NCBI RefSeq assembly: GCF_047675955.1
Contig: NC_132916.1
Location: 67,697,481 to 67,761,480, forward strand
DNA length: 64,000 nucleotides
Reading direction: 5' to 3'
DNA from: Chlorocebus sabaeus
Lineage: Eukaryota; Chordata; Mammalia; Primates; Cercopithecidae
Each line of letters starts with the position of its first letter. Within the stretch, counting starts at the first letter, position 1. The notes beneath the pieces were generated by a model. The model saw only the letters and a list, made by a program, of their open reading frames with translations. It was not told the DNA's origin and made no database searches. Position numbers and translations under genes: made by a program. Positions 37,033-47,806 of this stretch are shown piece after piece.

Positions 37033-38421
37033 TGTGTCCGGAATTGGTGGGTTTTTGGTCTCACTGATTTCAACAATGAAGCCGCAGACTCTCGCGGTTA
37101 GTGTTACAGTTCTTCAAGATGGTGTGTCCAGAGTTTGTTCCTTCAGACACTCAGATGTGTCTGGAGCTTCTTCCTTCTGGTGGGTTCCTGGTCTCGCTGT
37201 CAGGAGTGAAGTTGCAGACCTTCCTGGCGTTATAGCTCTTAAAGGCAGCACGTCTGGAGCTGTTCGTTCTTCCCAGTGGGTTCGTAGTCTTGTTGGCTTC
37301 AGGAGCGAAGCTGCAGACCTTCACGGTGCGTGTTACAACTCAAAAACACACATAAACACACCGTGGACGCAAAGAGTGAACAGCAGCAGGACTTATCGCA
37401 AAGAGCAAAACAACAAAGTTTCCACAGTGTCCAAGGCGACCACAAAGGGTTACTGCTGGCTGGCTCGGCAGGGTGCTTTTATTCCCTTATCGGACCCCAC
37501 CCACATCCTGCTAATTGGTCCATTTTACAGAGAGCTGATTGGTCAGTTTTTGACAGAGTACCGATTGGTGTGTTTACAATCCTTAAGCTAGATACAGTCA
37601 CAGAGTGCTAGTCCTCCAAGTCTCCACTAGGTTAGCTAGATACAGAGTACCAATTGGTGTATTCACAAACCCTGAACTAGACACAGAGTGCTGATTGGTG
37701 TATTTACAAACGCTAAGCTAGACACAGAGTGCTGATTGGTGCACATACAATCCTCTGGCTAGATATAAAAGTTCTCCAAGTCCCGATCCAGTTCAGGACC
37801 CCAGCTGACTTCACCCAGTGGATCCTGCAGCCGGGATGTTGGCAGAGTTACCCGGCAGTCCGGAGCCGCCCCTGCATTCCTCAGCCCTTGGGCTGTGGAT
37901 AGGACCAGGGGCCGTGGAGCAGAGGGTGGCGCCCGTCAGAGAGGCACAGGCCTAGCGGCAGCCCACCACAAACAGGCAGCTCAGACATGGCTGGCTGCAG
38001 GTCCAGAGCCCTGCCCCGCCTGGAGACAGCTAAGGCCCGCATTTGAGTGCGGCGCCTGCGGGCTGGCACTGCTGGGAGACTCGGCACAACCTCCGCAGCT
38101 GCTGGCCCTGGTGCTAAGCCCCTCACTGCCCTGGGCTGGTGGCGCCAGCGGGCCGCTACGTGTGCGGGGTCCGCGGAGCCCACACCTGTGCCCACCAGAA
38201 CCCGCGAGCGGCCGGCGCAGCCCAGGTTCCAGCCCGCACCTCTCCCTCCACACCTCCCTGCAAGCAGAGGGAGGCGGCTCTGGCCTCAGTCAGCTCAGAG
38301 AGGGGCTCCCACGGTGCCGTGGCGGGCTGAAGGGCTCCTCAAGTGCCACCAGAGTGGAAGCTGAGGCCGGAGGCTGAGGAGGCGCTGAGAGTGAGGACTG
38401 CTAGCACATTGTCACCTCTCA
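37033..38421 (-). mobile_element. LTR12C (HERV9) solo LTR, full length, antisense
   Basis: The 1389-bp element starts TGTGTCCGGAATTGG (end of the sense LTR) and ends GTCACCTCTCA (sense start TGAGAGGTGAC), with ATTC duplicated at 37029-37032 and 38422-38425. Inside are the tandem GTTACAACTC/TCACCGCGAAGG-type modules, six ATTGG motifs (minus-strand CCAAT boxes) between about 37515 and 37742, and the CpG-rich U3 start at 37850-38400. HERV9 LTRs are known promoters and enhancers. This one reads leftward, away from AIG1. Confidence 0.93.
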
Positions 38422-38565
38422 ATTCCAATCTCTGTCTTTGCCTTCGCATTGCATTTTCCCTGTGTGTCTCTGTCTTCTGTTAAGGACACCAGTCATATTG
38501 CATAAGGGGCCCATCCTACTCTAGCATTATGTCATCTTGACTAATTACATCTGCAATGTACACCC
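38422..38565 (-). mobile_element. MLT1-type LTR fragment, right of LTR12C
   Basis: AATCTCTGTCTTTGCCTTCG, AAGGACACCAGTCATATTGC and CTTGACTAATTACATCTGC match the same MLT1 region seen at 36.05 kb. Confidence 0.75.
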
Positions 38566-40372
38566 ATTGGGGATGGAGATTTGACAACCATTTACTGTCA
38601 CTCTAGAAAGCTTTAGAAAGTCTCACAGTCACCATCATCCATCCAACCAAGTAGCTTGTGATAACATTTCTTTTAACATCATACAGTAGTCTCCCTGAGA
38701 AGAATTCAGGTAAATATTACCTTCAACTTGCTAGCTTCCAGGGACATTTTAGCACCATTAAGAGACTGGCACCCCCAGGCTATCTGGCTCGTTCCTGAGT
38801 TTTCTAACTTCAGTGGGTCCGTTTCTGAGGAGGAAATAATGAGTATAATGAATGCATATAGGATTTGCCTCACCAGTAAGCCATCCAGGTGGACCATTCA
38901 GAGCAGGATGGCTACATCATATGTCCCAAAGAGGGACTGTCAGATGAAGTGAACTTAATTGAGTCTTGCTGGATGTGCTGGGTTTGGATACATGCACACA
39001 AAGAGAGAGTATTCCAAGCCTGATGAAGAGCACTGGTAAATGCACTTCTAGTACTAGAGAGTGACGGAGATGTTTCACATCTGTATGAGATCATGCAATG
39101 ACTCACGATTCCTCTAGACACTAATTTTTCTAACACTTTTCAGTGACCCTCCATAGAATCCTCTGTGTTTAGAAATCTATATTATTGAGTTCTCTGTAGC
39201 AAATAGAGTCCATTTTAAAATCAGTGAAAACTTGTAGCATCAACACAACCACTAGTAGCTGTTGCTCATTTGGCATGTAAAGAGCAACTTTTACTGGTTA
39301 ATAGCAAAAACAAAACAAACAAACTAAAACCAAAACAAACAAAAAAACCCAAAACAAACACAAAAAACACCTGACTAATTAAATGCATTGGTACTGCATT
39401 TTGTGTCTATGGCAATTTGAAAAAGCCGCAATGAGCATCAATTGTACGGGAAAAAAGTAATTTTTACCTACTTCTTTCACTTAATCTTTCCCAACTGCCC
39501 TCCAGGGTAAAAGAACTCTCCTTGTCACCTCAGTTCATATAAACACACATGAACAACACACAGTAGATTCTAGAAGTGTAGTTTCTTAATTGGTTTTGAG
39601 TTCCATATAATCCTAAAAAAGTAGCTTTCTCAATTCAAAATGTAGACATTACTGTGTATTTATAGTGGTGAAAACTTTAAAAGAACATAAATATCCAAAA
39701 AGAAAAAAAGTTTAGGCAAAATATGATGTGTCCATATGATGTTGTGCTATGCAATCATTAAACATGATTTTTACAACGTTTTAAATAGGAGAAAATTGCT
39801 GTTAAACTTGAGGCAGAAGAAATCTCTGTGATGCAAGTTGTTATATAGTACGTCACAACCAGCTAAATCTATATTGTAAAAGACTTGCAGGAATATGCTA
39901 AAATGTTCATTGTTTTCTCTGGGTGGAAAGAGTGGGGGAAATGATTTTTTTTAAAAAAATGCTTTTCCATTTTAGTATCATAAATATGCTATATTGATAA
40001 TGAATAAAAATAATCCAAAAGTATCTTTTCTGTAATACTGAAGATTTGTTCCATGCCCAGGCCTCTGAGAGGGACATGTCCTAACTGTCACCCTTGAAGT
40101 ACAAATAAATGGGGAGAAAAAATTTGTTCCAAATATATTGATATTGTTAGAAAATGCTTATCTCGTGTAAATGCGGAACCAAAGGAAATGTGTAAATATC
40201 GAATACTGTAAGGATATGTCTATACACAATTATTCCTCCTGAACTTTTAAGCAAGGACCAATAGTTACATAAAGTTGGCTTCTTGGAATACAATTTAAGG
40301 GTAACATAAGAGTCCCAGTCATTTCCCAAATTGACAGGTATTATCATCAGTATGTCAGACAGACATCTTCCC
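38566..40372. other. Non-coding stretch; A-rich tract and possible old LINE piece
   Basis: (CAAA)n-like sequence is at 39305-39370. TAAATATCCAAAAAGAAAAAAAG and GCTATGCAATCATTAAACATG near 39690-39760 resemble a LINE ORF2 3' region but too weakly to name. No gene is seen. Confidence 0.4.
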
Positions 40373-40734
40373 TGATATAGTTTGCTGTGTCTCCACCCAA
40401 ATTTCATCTTGAATTGTAGCTCCCATAATCCCCACGCATTGTGGGAGGGACCTACTGGGAAGTAATTGAATCCTAGGGGCAGGTTTTCCTGTGCTGTTCT
40501 TGTGACAGTGAATAAGTCTCACGAGATCTGATGGTTTTATAAAAGGCAGTTCCCCTGAACACACTGTTTTGCCTGCCACCATGTAAGATGTGACTTTGCT
40601 CTTCCTTTACGTTCTGCCATGAGGGTGAAGCCTCCCCAGCCATGTGGAACTGTGAGTCCATTAAGACTCTTTGTCTCTATGAATTACCCAGTCGCAGGTA
40701 TTTCTTCATAGCAGTATGAAAATGGACTAATACA
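40373..40734 (+). mobile_element. THE1-type MaLR LTR, solo, sense
   Basis: TGATATAGTTTGCTGTGTCTCC to ATGGACTAATACA, 362 bp, with near-matching 5-bp flanks (TTCCC/CTCCC). Landmarks include GAGATCTGATGGTTTTATAAA and CCATGTGGAACTGTGAGTCC. Confidence 0.93.
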
Positions 40735-41467
40735 CTCCCCCTCCAAAAGAAAAAAAAGGAATGAACAGTCTATCTCAATTATTAGAAGTACTTAAGAAAG
40801 GGTATCTTCAGCCTCATATATAGTCTAAGAAATATTACAACAAAGAATATTAATATAGCTTGAAGCTAAAACGTGTTCTTGAAATCTTCCCTCGGTGTTT
40901 CTTATGTTTACTGCTGTTCATGAAATTCAACTGGATAAGGCTTTTCTCCTCCAGTCTCACTGTGTAGTAGAATGAAAAAGATAAAAAAGACATGCAAATA
41001 TTTCTTCTATACATAGAAAACAGTATTATCTAAATCAAATATGGACTCATCATACGAATAATCAGAAGTGAATAATGTATTATAATTCATAAAAAGTAAT
41101 AACTTACCTAATGAAGTTTTAAAAGCAATAATACCCATTGTATTGTTTATGCCGTAAAAACACAATCTGTGTGTAGATTAATATTTTCCACAAAAGATCT
41201 GTAAAACATGACTAAGATTGTTAGATATGGTCTGAAAAGCAGAGAAAGCAAATCTGGACATGTTGATAGTTATCAAGAGGTTCCAAAAATTGTGAACTGA
41301 CATTCTCATAAAATAATATTTCAGTCAAGTTTTATACAAACGCTTCATTTTTTAAAGCACAAACCATCTCATTATGGTTGGCAAATCATGAAACAACAAA
41401 AGCAAACCCAGCAGAATAGGCTCTAAATACTCAATTAAGCGTTATCGTTATTTATTTAAAAAGAAAC
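40735..41467. other. AT-rich non-coding stretch
   Basis: No gene or repeat recognised. Confidence 0.45.
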
Positions 41468-41768
41468 TGGCCGGGCGGGGTGACCCACACCTGTAATCCC
41501 AGCACTTTGGGAGGCCGAGGCAGGTGGATCATTTGAAGTCAGGAGTTCGAGACCAGCCTGGCCAACATCGTGAAACCCCATCTCTACTAAAACTACAAAA
41601 AAATTAGCCGAGTGTGGGGGCATGCACCTGTGGTCTCAGCCACTTGGGAGGCTGAGGCAGGAGAATAATTGAACCCAGGAGGTGGAGGTTGCAGCAAGTG
41701 AGCTGAAATCATGCCACTGCACTCCAGCCTAGGTGACAGAGCTAGACTCACACACACACACACACAAA
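41468..41768 (+). mobile_element. Alu (sense) with (CA)n tail
   Basis: GGCCGGGCGGGGTGACCCAC to GACAGAGCTAGACTCA, then a short CA repeat at about 41747-41765 in place of poly(A). Confidence 0.94.
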
Positions 41769-41922
41769 ACCTGACCATTAAAAATGACTTTATGAAAATA
41801 TTATTTCCTTTTGTAACAATGGGGTTGAGGAGTCTTAATGATTTTCTAACATGTAAAGCAGGAGGGGTATATCAAACCTTGCAAATATCACAATAACTCA
41901 TAAAACTTTATTAAGGCTTTAT

Positions 41923-42397
41923 TGAGAGGTGAGGCCACTGGACTTCCTGAGTCTAGTGGGGACTTGGGGAACTTGCCAGTCTTACAAGAGGATTGTAAAA
42001 TGCACCAATCAGTGCTCTGTAAAATGCACCAATCAGTGCTCTGTAAAACACACTAATCAGCGCTCTGTAAAACGCACCAATCAGCAGGATTTTAAAAGTA
42101 GCCAATTGCGGGGAGGACTGAAAAAAGGGCACTCTGATGGGGCAGAAATGGAACACGGAAGGGGACATAAAGGAAGAAAAGCTGGCCACCCCAGCCAGCC
42201 GGGGCAACCCGCTCAGGTCCCCTTCCATGCTATGGAAGCTTTGTCCTTTTGCTCTTCAAAATAAACCTTGCTACCGCTCACTCTTTGGGTCGTTGCCATC
42301 TTTCAGAGCTGTAACACTCACCACGAAGGCCTGTGGCTTCATTCTTGAAGTCAGTGAGACCATGAACCCACCGGCAGGAACCAACTCTGGACACACT
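41923..42397 (+). mobile_element. LTR12-family (HERV9) LTR, solo, sense, upstream of AIG1
   Basis: It starts TGAGAGGTGAGGCCAC and ends CTCTGGACACAC. Landmarks are GAGTCTAGTGGGGACTTGGG, four 24-bp repeat units with CCAAT at 42005, 42029 and 42077 (the third unit has CTAAT at 42053), another CCAAT at 42102, CCGGGGCAACCCGCTCAGG, AATAAA at 42260-42265 and CTCACTCTTTGGGTC. At about 475 bp it is a short LTR12 subfamily or a deleted copy. It points toward AIG1, about 1.5 kb from the start of its GC-box core. Confidence 0.92.
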
Positions 42398-43279
42398 GTT
42401 AAGGTAGATAGATCTTCAATAGATCTACTCTTTTTTATTTATTTTTATTTTTGGCAGTTTTATAACCATGTACCAAGGATGCACAATTAAAAAAAGTAAA
42501 CCCAACTTTTACATTAAGATATGACCAAAAAATCATCAATAATACATCGTTTTAATGCTAGTAGAATCTTCTTCTGACACCAATTCTATTAGCATAATTA
42601 TAATGCCAATTTTAAAAATCTAGTTTAGACCTTGATTGGAAACATTCAGGAAAACATCCATGGCTTGCTACTTTCTCTTTACCTCTACCACTATGCTTCT
42701 CCCCGCCAGCCCTCCCTCCACATCCTCTGACTCAGAGACTATTTGGAGAGGACACCTGTTTTAAATGGATCCACAGGAAATACCTATGTTGCCTTTTCAT
42801 AATCCGACCCTGCATCTGGTTGGCTGAAATGAAAATGTTGCCCACAGACTGATGCAACTTCAGTGTGACAACATTTACTGGAAGGCAGGAGGGATTCCAG
42901 TTTATATTTATTTTCCTTCCATTAAGCCCTGGTAGTGCAGTGTAAGAAAAAAATAAGTAAAAGGGCAAAACCAGTTTAACACCCAAAAGATTAGTATTAA
43001 ATTACACGCAGGGGTTTTACATCCAAACTTGGAATTTATTTTAAAGCTGAATGCAATCCTGTGGCAGAAAGTTATTTGATAATCCTTTCTTTATAGCTTT
43101 TTATTTACAAACACTTGTCCAAAGTTCATATTCTAGCTGATGTTACATACTAATATGACATTAATCAATCTCTGGTAGAAAAGTGCTGCGTAGCCTACCC
43201 ATTGAAAGCAGAATTTAGAGTTTCCTAGTGATTGACAGTCGTCAGTCAACACTGAAAACTTTATTGCTCCACAATACCG
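42398..43279. other. Non-repeat stretch between LTR12 and the CpG island
   Basis: No gene recognised. This is upstream promoter-proximal DNA of AIG1. Confidence 0.5.
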
Positions 43280-43776
43280 AAAGTCACTCGCGGCTGACTG
43301 TGCTCGGGTTTACACCCCACGTTCACACCCCCACTGGATCTCTCCGCACGGGTCACCTGCTCTCAACCAACTGCAACTACCCAAAGAAGCATCACCGCGA
43401 TTCCGGGAGGTGGGGGGACATTTGTGGACACTGGGGTCCCCTCCTTCAATCTAGGTTCCCCGCCCCCTCACCCGGCCCAGCGCCCACTAGCCACAGACCC
43501 TGCTTCCCCCTGGAGATCAGCCCGCACTTCCCGAGCCTCCGTTGCACTCAGAGGTCGCACCCACTCCTAGGACTCCTAGGGGGTGCCCCGGCCGGGTGTC
43601 CCGGGACCCTGCGATCGCAAGAGCAGAATGACGAAGGTGACGAAAGAGATGACGACACGCCGCCTGCCAGGCCGTGGCCGGCAGTGGAGAGCGTCCGCAA
43701 ACCGCGCCCAGCCAGACAGGTCACCCGGGCGCTCGCGGCCGCGCCAGTCCCCCGGGTCGCGCGCCCAGCCCCCTCA

Positions 43777-43818
43777 CCGCCCCCGCCCCGCCCCGCCCCC
43801 GCCCCGCCCCCGCCCCTC
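43777..43818. promoter_or_regulatory. Tandem GC boxes (Sp/KLF sites), G-quadruplex-prone on minus strand
   Basis: CCCCGCCCC-type units follow each other without a break, giving overlapping Sp1/KLF consensus sites about 115-155 bp upstream of the AIG1 start codon. On the minus strand the same stretch has at least six runs of four or five G separated by single C, a strong G-quadruplex pattern. Confidence 0.8.
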
Positions 43819-43932
43819 GCCAGCTCCCGCCCCGCGCCAGTGTTCCCACGGCGCCCGCCCCCACGCGCCCGGCGTCTCCCTCCCTCCCTCCCGCCCTCCT
43901 CGCCGCCCAGCCAGCCCAGGCCTCTGGCGAAC

Positions 43933-44073
43933 ATGGCGCTTGTCCCCTGCCAGGTGCTGCGGGTGGCAATCCTGCTGTCCTACTGCTCTATCCTGTGTAA
44001 CTACAAGGCCATCGAAATGCCCTCGCACCAGACCTACGGAGGGAGCTGGAAATTCCTGACGTTTATTGATCTG
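43933..44073 (+). CDS. AIG1: AIG1 exon 1 coding part (androgen-induced 1, FAHFA hydrolase)
   Basis: The first 47 codons of AIG1 are read from the ATG at 43933 to the end of exon 1. AIG1 is a multi-pass membrane protein of about 240 residues and, with ADTRP, belongs to a family of threonine hydrolases that cleave fatty acid esters of hydroxy fatty acids. The peptide starts [10 protein letters not shown] and ends KFLTFIDL, which I recognise as the AIG1 N-terminus. Residues about 8-22 are hydrophobic and form the first membrane segment. The known catalytic Thr43 is codon 44059-44061 (ACG), while its partner His134 lies in a later exon outside the window. The start has a good Kozak context (A at -3, G at +4). 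The frame stays open upstream to 43228, but that stretch is GC-rich promoter with no matching protein. A consensus donor, GTAAGG, follows at 44074 in phase 0. Codon 11 is GTG (Val); I remember Met in a human reference protein but am not certain. Confidence 0.95.
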
Positions 44074-44079
44074 GTAAGG
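44074..44079 (+). promoter_or_regulatory. AIG1: AIG1 exon 1 splice donor
   Basis: CTG|GTAAGG is a near-perfect U1 donor directly after codon 47. In the known protein the next residue begins a new codon (phase 0), so the exon end matches the family exactly. Confidence 0.92.
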
Positions 44080-44114
44080 CCGTCCCCTCCCCCTACTCGC
44101 CCCGCACCCCGTGC

Positions 44115-44118
<4 letters not shown>

Positions 44119-44150
<32 letters not shown>
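44119..44150 (+). repeat. (GT)16 microsatellite next to the AIG1 donor
   Basis: A perfect GT dinucleotide run begins 45 bp downstream of the exon 1 donor and is followed by CG-rich alternating purine/pyrimidine sequence to about 44184. This composition favours Z-DNA, and the run supplies many GT steps near the true donor. Confidence 0.95.
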
Positions 44151-44152
<2 letters not shown>

Positions 44153-47082
44153 ATGCGCGAGCACCTGCGCACGTGCGCGCCTCCAGCATCCACCCGTGTC
44201 CTCGCCTCTTCCCCAGTGATTGCGTGTGAAGGCCTGGCTGCCCCCGCAGCGGCATCTTCTGAACCACTCACCCTTACCTGGCTGGGTTACCCTTACCTGA
44301 CAGCTGGGGGACAAATGGAGGTGGGGCGCAGCCAGGTGGTGGGCTCTTTAGAGGGGGACACCGAACTGCTTCTAAGAGGTGACACGGGAAGAATCTTCAA
44401 CTAACAAAAGCATCGGACCTGATCATGAGTGGCCTGAGACCCATTCGCCCTCAAGGTGCTTTTCAAAGCACCCACCGTGGGATGAACTTGGTGCAACTGA
44501 AGGAAACTGGGTATTGTCTAGTGATTTGGAACTTCACCTGAAAGAATCAAATCCTTCTCATAAGGGAGAGAAAGCACCTAATAAAGTTGTCTTCTTTGCA
44601 TCTGTTTTTTCCCCCCCTTTGTCAATAATTTACTTTCAACCTTTACCCCGTAAATGTTAGGAGACAGAGATTTTCAAAGTGCATTTCCAAGGTGACTGTA
44701 CACACTTCTCTGTCTTCCGATATACAAGTTTACAGTAGTTTGCATAAGCAGCTCCTCTGTTGGCACAATATGATAATCTTGACAGGTGCCGGTTATTATT
44801 AGTATATCATTTTGAAAGTTTTTCTATTTCTGGCAGTAAAAGGCCCTCTTCAACCCCCCTGGAGAACAGAACATAGGCATAAGGCCCAATAATGAACTCA
44901 TGGATGGACCTAGGAGTTTCAGGGTAAAGGTGACTAAGACACACGCTAAAAGATTATTAGGAAGAGGTTTAAAACAAAAGCAGTGAAGTTCGAAAGCACT
45001 CAGAGAAATTGTAGAACCAATTCCTGGGACTCCCTGAACTGTTTATCCAAGACTATACACTAGGTTGGCCACACCAGCAAGATTATAATCTCTTGTTGAC
45101 CCTCCATTCTGATGAAGAGAACATGATACCTGTTTTAAAAATTTCCAAAGCCTTAGGATGCCTCAAAGAAATGCAGAGAGGCTTTTGGTTTAAAAATAAC
45201 ACCTTATATTTGCATTATATTAGATGCTTTCAGAGTGGAATTTCAATTCTTTTGCCCAGGAGTCTCCAAACTGTGCACATACCCTTAGGCCCACAAGACT
45301 TCACAGGGCATAGAATGTTTCAAGGGTTTTAATTTTCAGATCCTCGTCTTCCAACTCTGCTTGAAACGAATTTCCCTCTGAACATGGGTGACGCCTGCCA
45401 ATTCTTTCATTCTCCCCATTCATCCAAATGAGGAGCACGTGACAAGGCTCTGGGGTGTATTTTTCTGTCTGTTCCTTTTAGCTTCCAGAAGATAGATGGC
45501 TGTCACCAGGACTATCTTTATATTTGATTGAACAACAGTGTTGGAGTTGTCTTGACAGAAAGTCTTATTGGGTTGATTGGCTGTCAATGAGGATTGGTTT
45601 TGCCAATTATGTTGTGTCGCAGACATTTTCCATATATTGAATGAGCTAAATCTGCAACCCTGAGGTTCTGATGCATATGTATATGAAGCAAGCATACCAG
45701 CCATAGAGCGCCAGAAAGATGTCCCTTTTTCAAGTGTTTACACTTAACTATGTTAAGGATGTTGAGATGTTATTTAAAAATATGTGCATAGATTTTCAGA
45801 ATTCTTTGAGGGTCTGTGAGCAAAACTCCTTTTGGGACACTACCTTATCCCATTCCTAAGTCAGATCTTTCTTAGAGTTGGCCCATTTGAATGTTGCTAA
45901 GGAGCAGTGCTGGGTGAAAATACAGAGATGCTGTGAGAGCCATAGGTACTAGAAACAGCCCTCAGCACCACTCTTACAGTAGATGCTGTGTTGTGGGAGC
46001 AAGGGGAGGGGTCAGCAGGTGAACAGAGGTAGAAATTGAGGGTGTTGGTTAACCCAAGAGATGCCTGCTTTTCATAATTGGCATTGCTTACTGTGCGTTA
46101 AAAAACAAGGCTCAGAAGAAACAATATACCTCTCATAACCTTTGTGTGACATGAGACCATAGTAGAGTCAGCTTGATATGCTGTCATATAATTTATCTTT
46201 TAGCATTCAGTGATTGCACTTGCCTGATTTAAATACTAATCACCATAAAGGACTTTTTTTTTTTCTATCCCTGAAGTTACACAGTAGATTCAAATGTGGA
46301 ACATTTACTTTGCTTCATATTTAGCTTCAGATTGTATAGGACCTTTAGCCAGCCATTGTAATTTTTTACTCTGTGGCTCCTGATTGAAATATAATAATCT
46401 TTAACCAAGAATTCCTGTGAGAAAATATGTCTGAGATATAGTCATAAAAACATTCACGCAAAGTGTTATTCTTTTTATTATTTGAGATTTGGAATCCTCA
46501 GAGCTTAAGCATTGTACAGCTGTTAAAACAACCAACCTGTCAATCCTCAGTAATGGCATGAAAAGATTAGGCTACTATAATTTAGCCATTTTACTTTTCA
46601 CTTTTAATGTTAAAAAGACTGTAAACTTTATTACCTAGTGCCTTGTACAATATTAATGAGTCTAAGTTTATTGGAGTAATTTTGCAAGAGGATTTAACTT
46701 TTTAAAATTGTAATGAGAGGGCCCTTTTTTCTAGCCAACTTGGATTGCAGGAATCATTTATCCTGGTAGTCACACTTGGATTCCATGTTCCATGGCTTCA
46801 GTTTACCAGGATCTGAGTCAGGAATCTCAGGCTGCATGCACCTGGGAGCACAGTTATGTGGCAGTGGCCATTCTGGCTGTTTTCATATCCCTCTTTGGGT
46901 ATGAGGGTCATTCCAGTAGATTCAGAGCTTATGGTCAAAAACTGAAATGCACATTGTTGCTACCAGTAATCTTATACTGTTATTCTCCAATGTTTTCTTT
47001 TCCTAGTATTGAGAAACTGTAAGAGAACTAAGGTGCTTTTGGAAAATTGAAGCTAGTAAATGGAAAAAGAACACTGTCTTGG

Positions 47083-47592
47083 TGTGGTAGGCAGAATAAT
47101 GGGGCTCCAAAGATGTTTACATTCTCATGCCAGGAACCTGTGAATACATTAGGTTATATGGCAAAGGGAAATTAAGGTTGCAGATGGAATTAAGATTGCA
47201 AATCAATTGACCTTAAAATAGGGTAACTATCCTGAGTTATCCCATTGGGCCCAATGTAATTACAAGGGTCCTTGAAAGGAATAGGGAAACGGAAGACAAG
47301 AGATTGTTGGAGGAAGATGTGACTGGAAGAAAGTCGTAGAGAGATTTGACAATGCTGGGTTTGAAGATGGAGGATGGAGCCAGGAGACAAGGAGTGTGAG
47401 ACGTGTCTAGAAGCTGGAGAGGAGAAGAAAATGGTTTTCCTCCTATAGTTTCGAGGAACACATACCTGCTGACAGCTTAATTTTAGCATATTTTGGACTT
47501 CTGACCTCCAGATTGTAAAATAATAAATTTGTGTCGTTTAAGCCATTCAATTGATAGCAATTGGTTACCACAGTAATAGAAAACTAGTATAC
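47083..47592 (+). mobile_element. MLT1-like MaLR LTR (sense)
   Basis: TGTGGTAGGCAGAATAATGG, AGGAACCTGTGAATAC, GGGCCCAATGTAATTACAAGG, ATTTGTGTCGTTTAAGCC and TAGAAAACTAGTATAC follow the order of a MaLR-type LTR of about 500 bp. The exact subfamily is uncertain. Minus-strand frames through it are chance. Confidence 0.65.
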
Positions 47593-47806
47593 TTGGCTTT
47601 AAAGCTTCTGACTTAGAAAAAAACTTAACTGTTTTTGTACTTATATGAAATAAATGCAGTGACTCAGCTAGCCCTTTATGTATAGTAGATAACTGGTTAA
47701 TTTTAGCTTTAACAAAAAGGCAAGTTTTTTCCTACTTCATCCATGAAATTATGTGGAGGAGACATACATACATGTAACAGTGGGCAATATGAGAATCTGT
47801 AAAGAC

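Larger units (their letters stand above)
43280..44260. promoter_or_regulatory. AIG1: CpG island promoter of AIG1
   Basis: CpG density rises sharply from about 43.28 kb and falls after about 44.26 kb, in an otherwise AT-rich window. There is no TATA box close to the start codon. Tandem GC boxes at 43777-43818 and a TCCC repeat at about 43877-43891 fit a TATA-less housekeeping-type promoter. The transcription start cannot be fixed from sequence alone, but it most likely lies between about 43.8 and 43.93 kb. Confidence 0.9.

Noticed and set aside
37034..38377. 185- and 160-codon frames near 37-38 kb
   Set aside because: Both are translations of an antisense LTR12C solo LTR, which has no coding capacity.
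43228..43932. In-frame upstream extension of the AIG1 reading frame (333 codons in total)
   Set aside because: It runs through GC-rich promoter DNA, has no domain, and AIG1 is known to start at the ATG at 43933, which has the better initiation context.
43548..44314. Overlapping Arg/Gly/Pro-rich frames on both strands over the CpG island
   Set aside because: Stop codons are rare in GC-rich DNA; these frames show only low-complexity composition.
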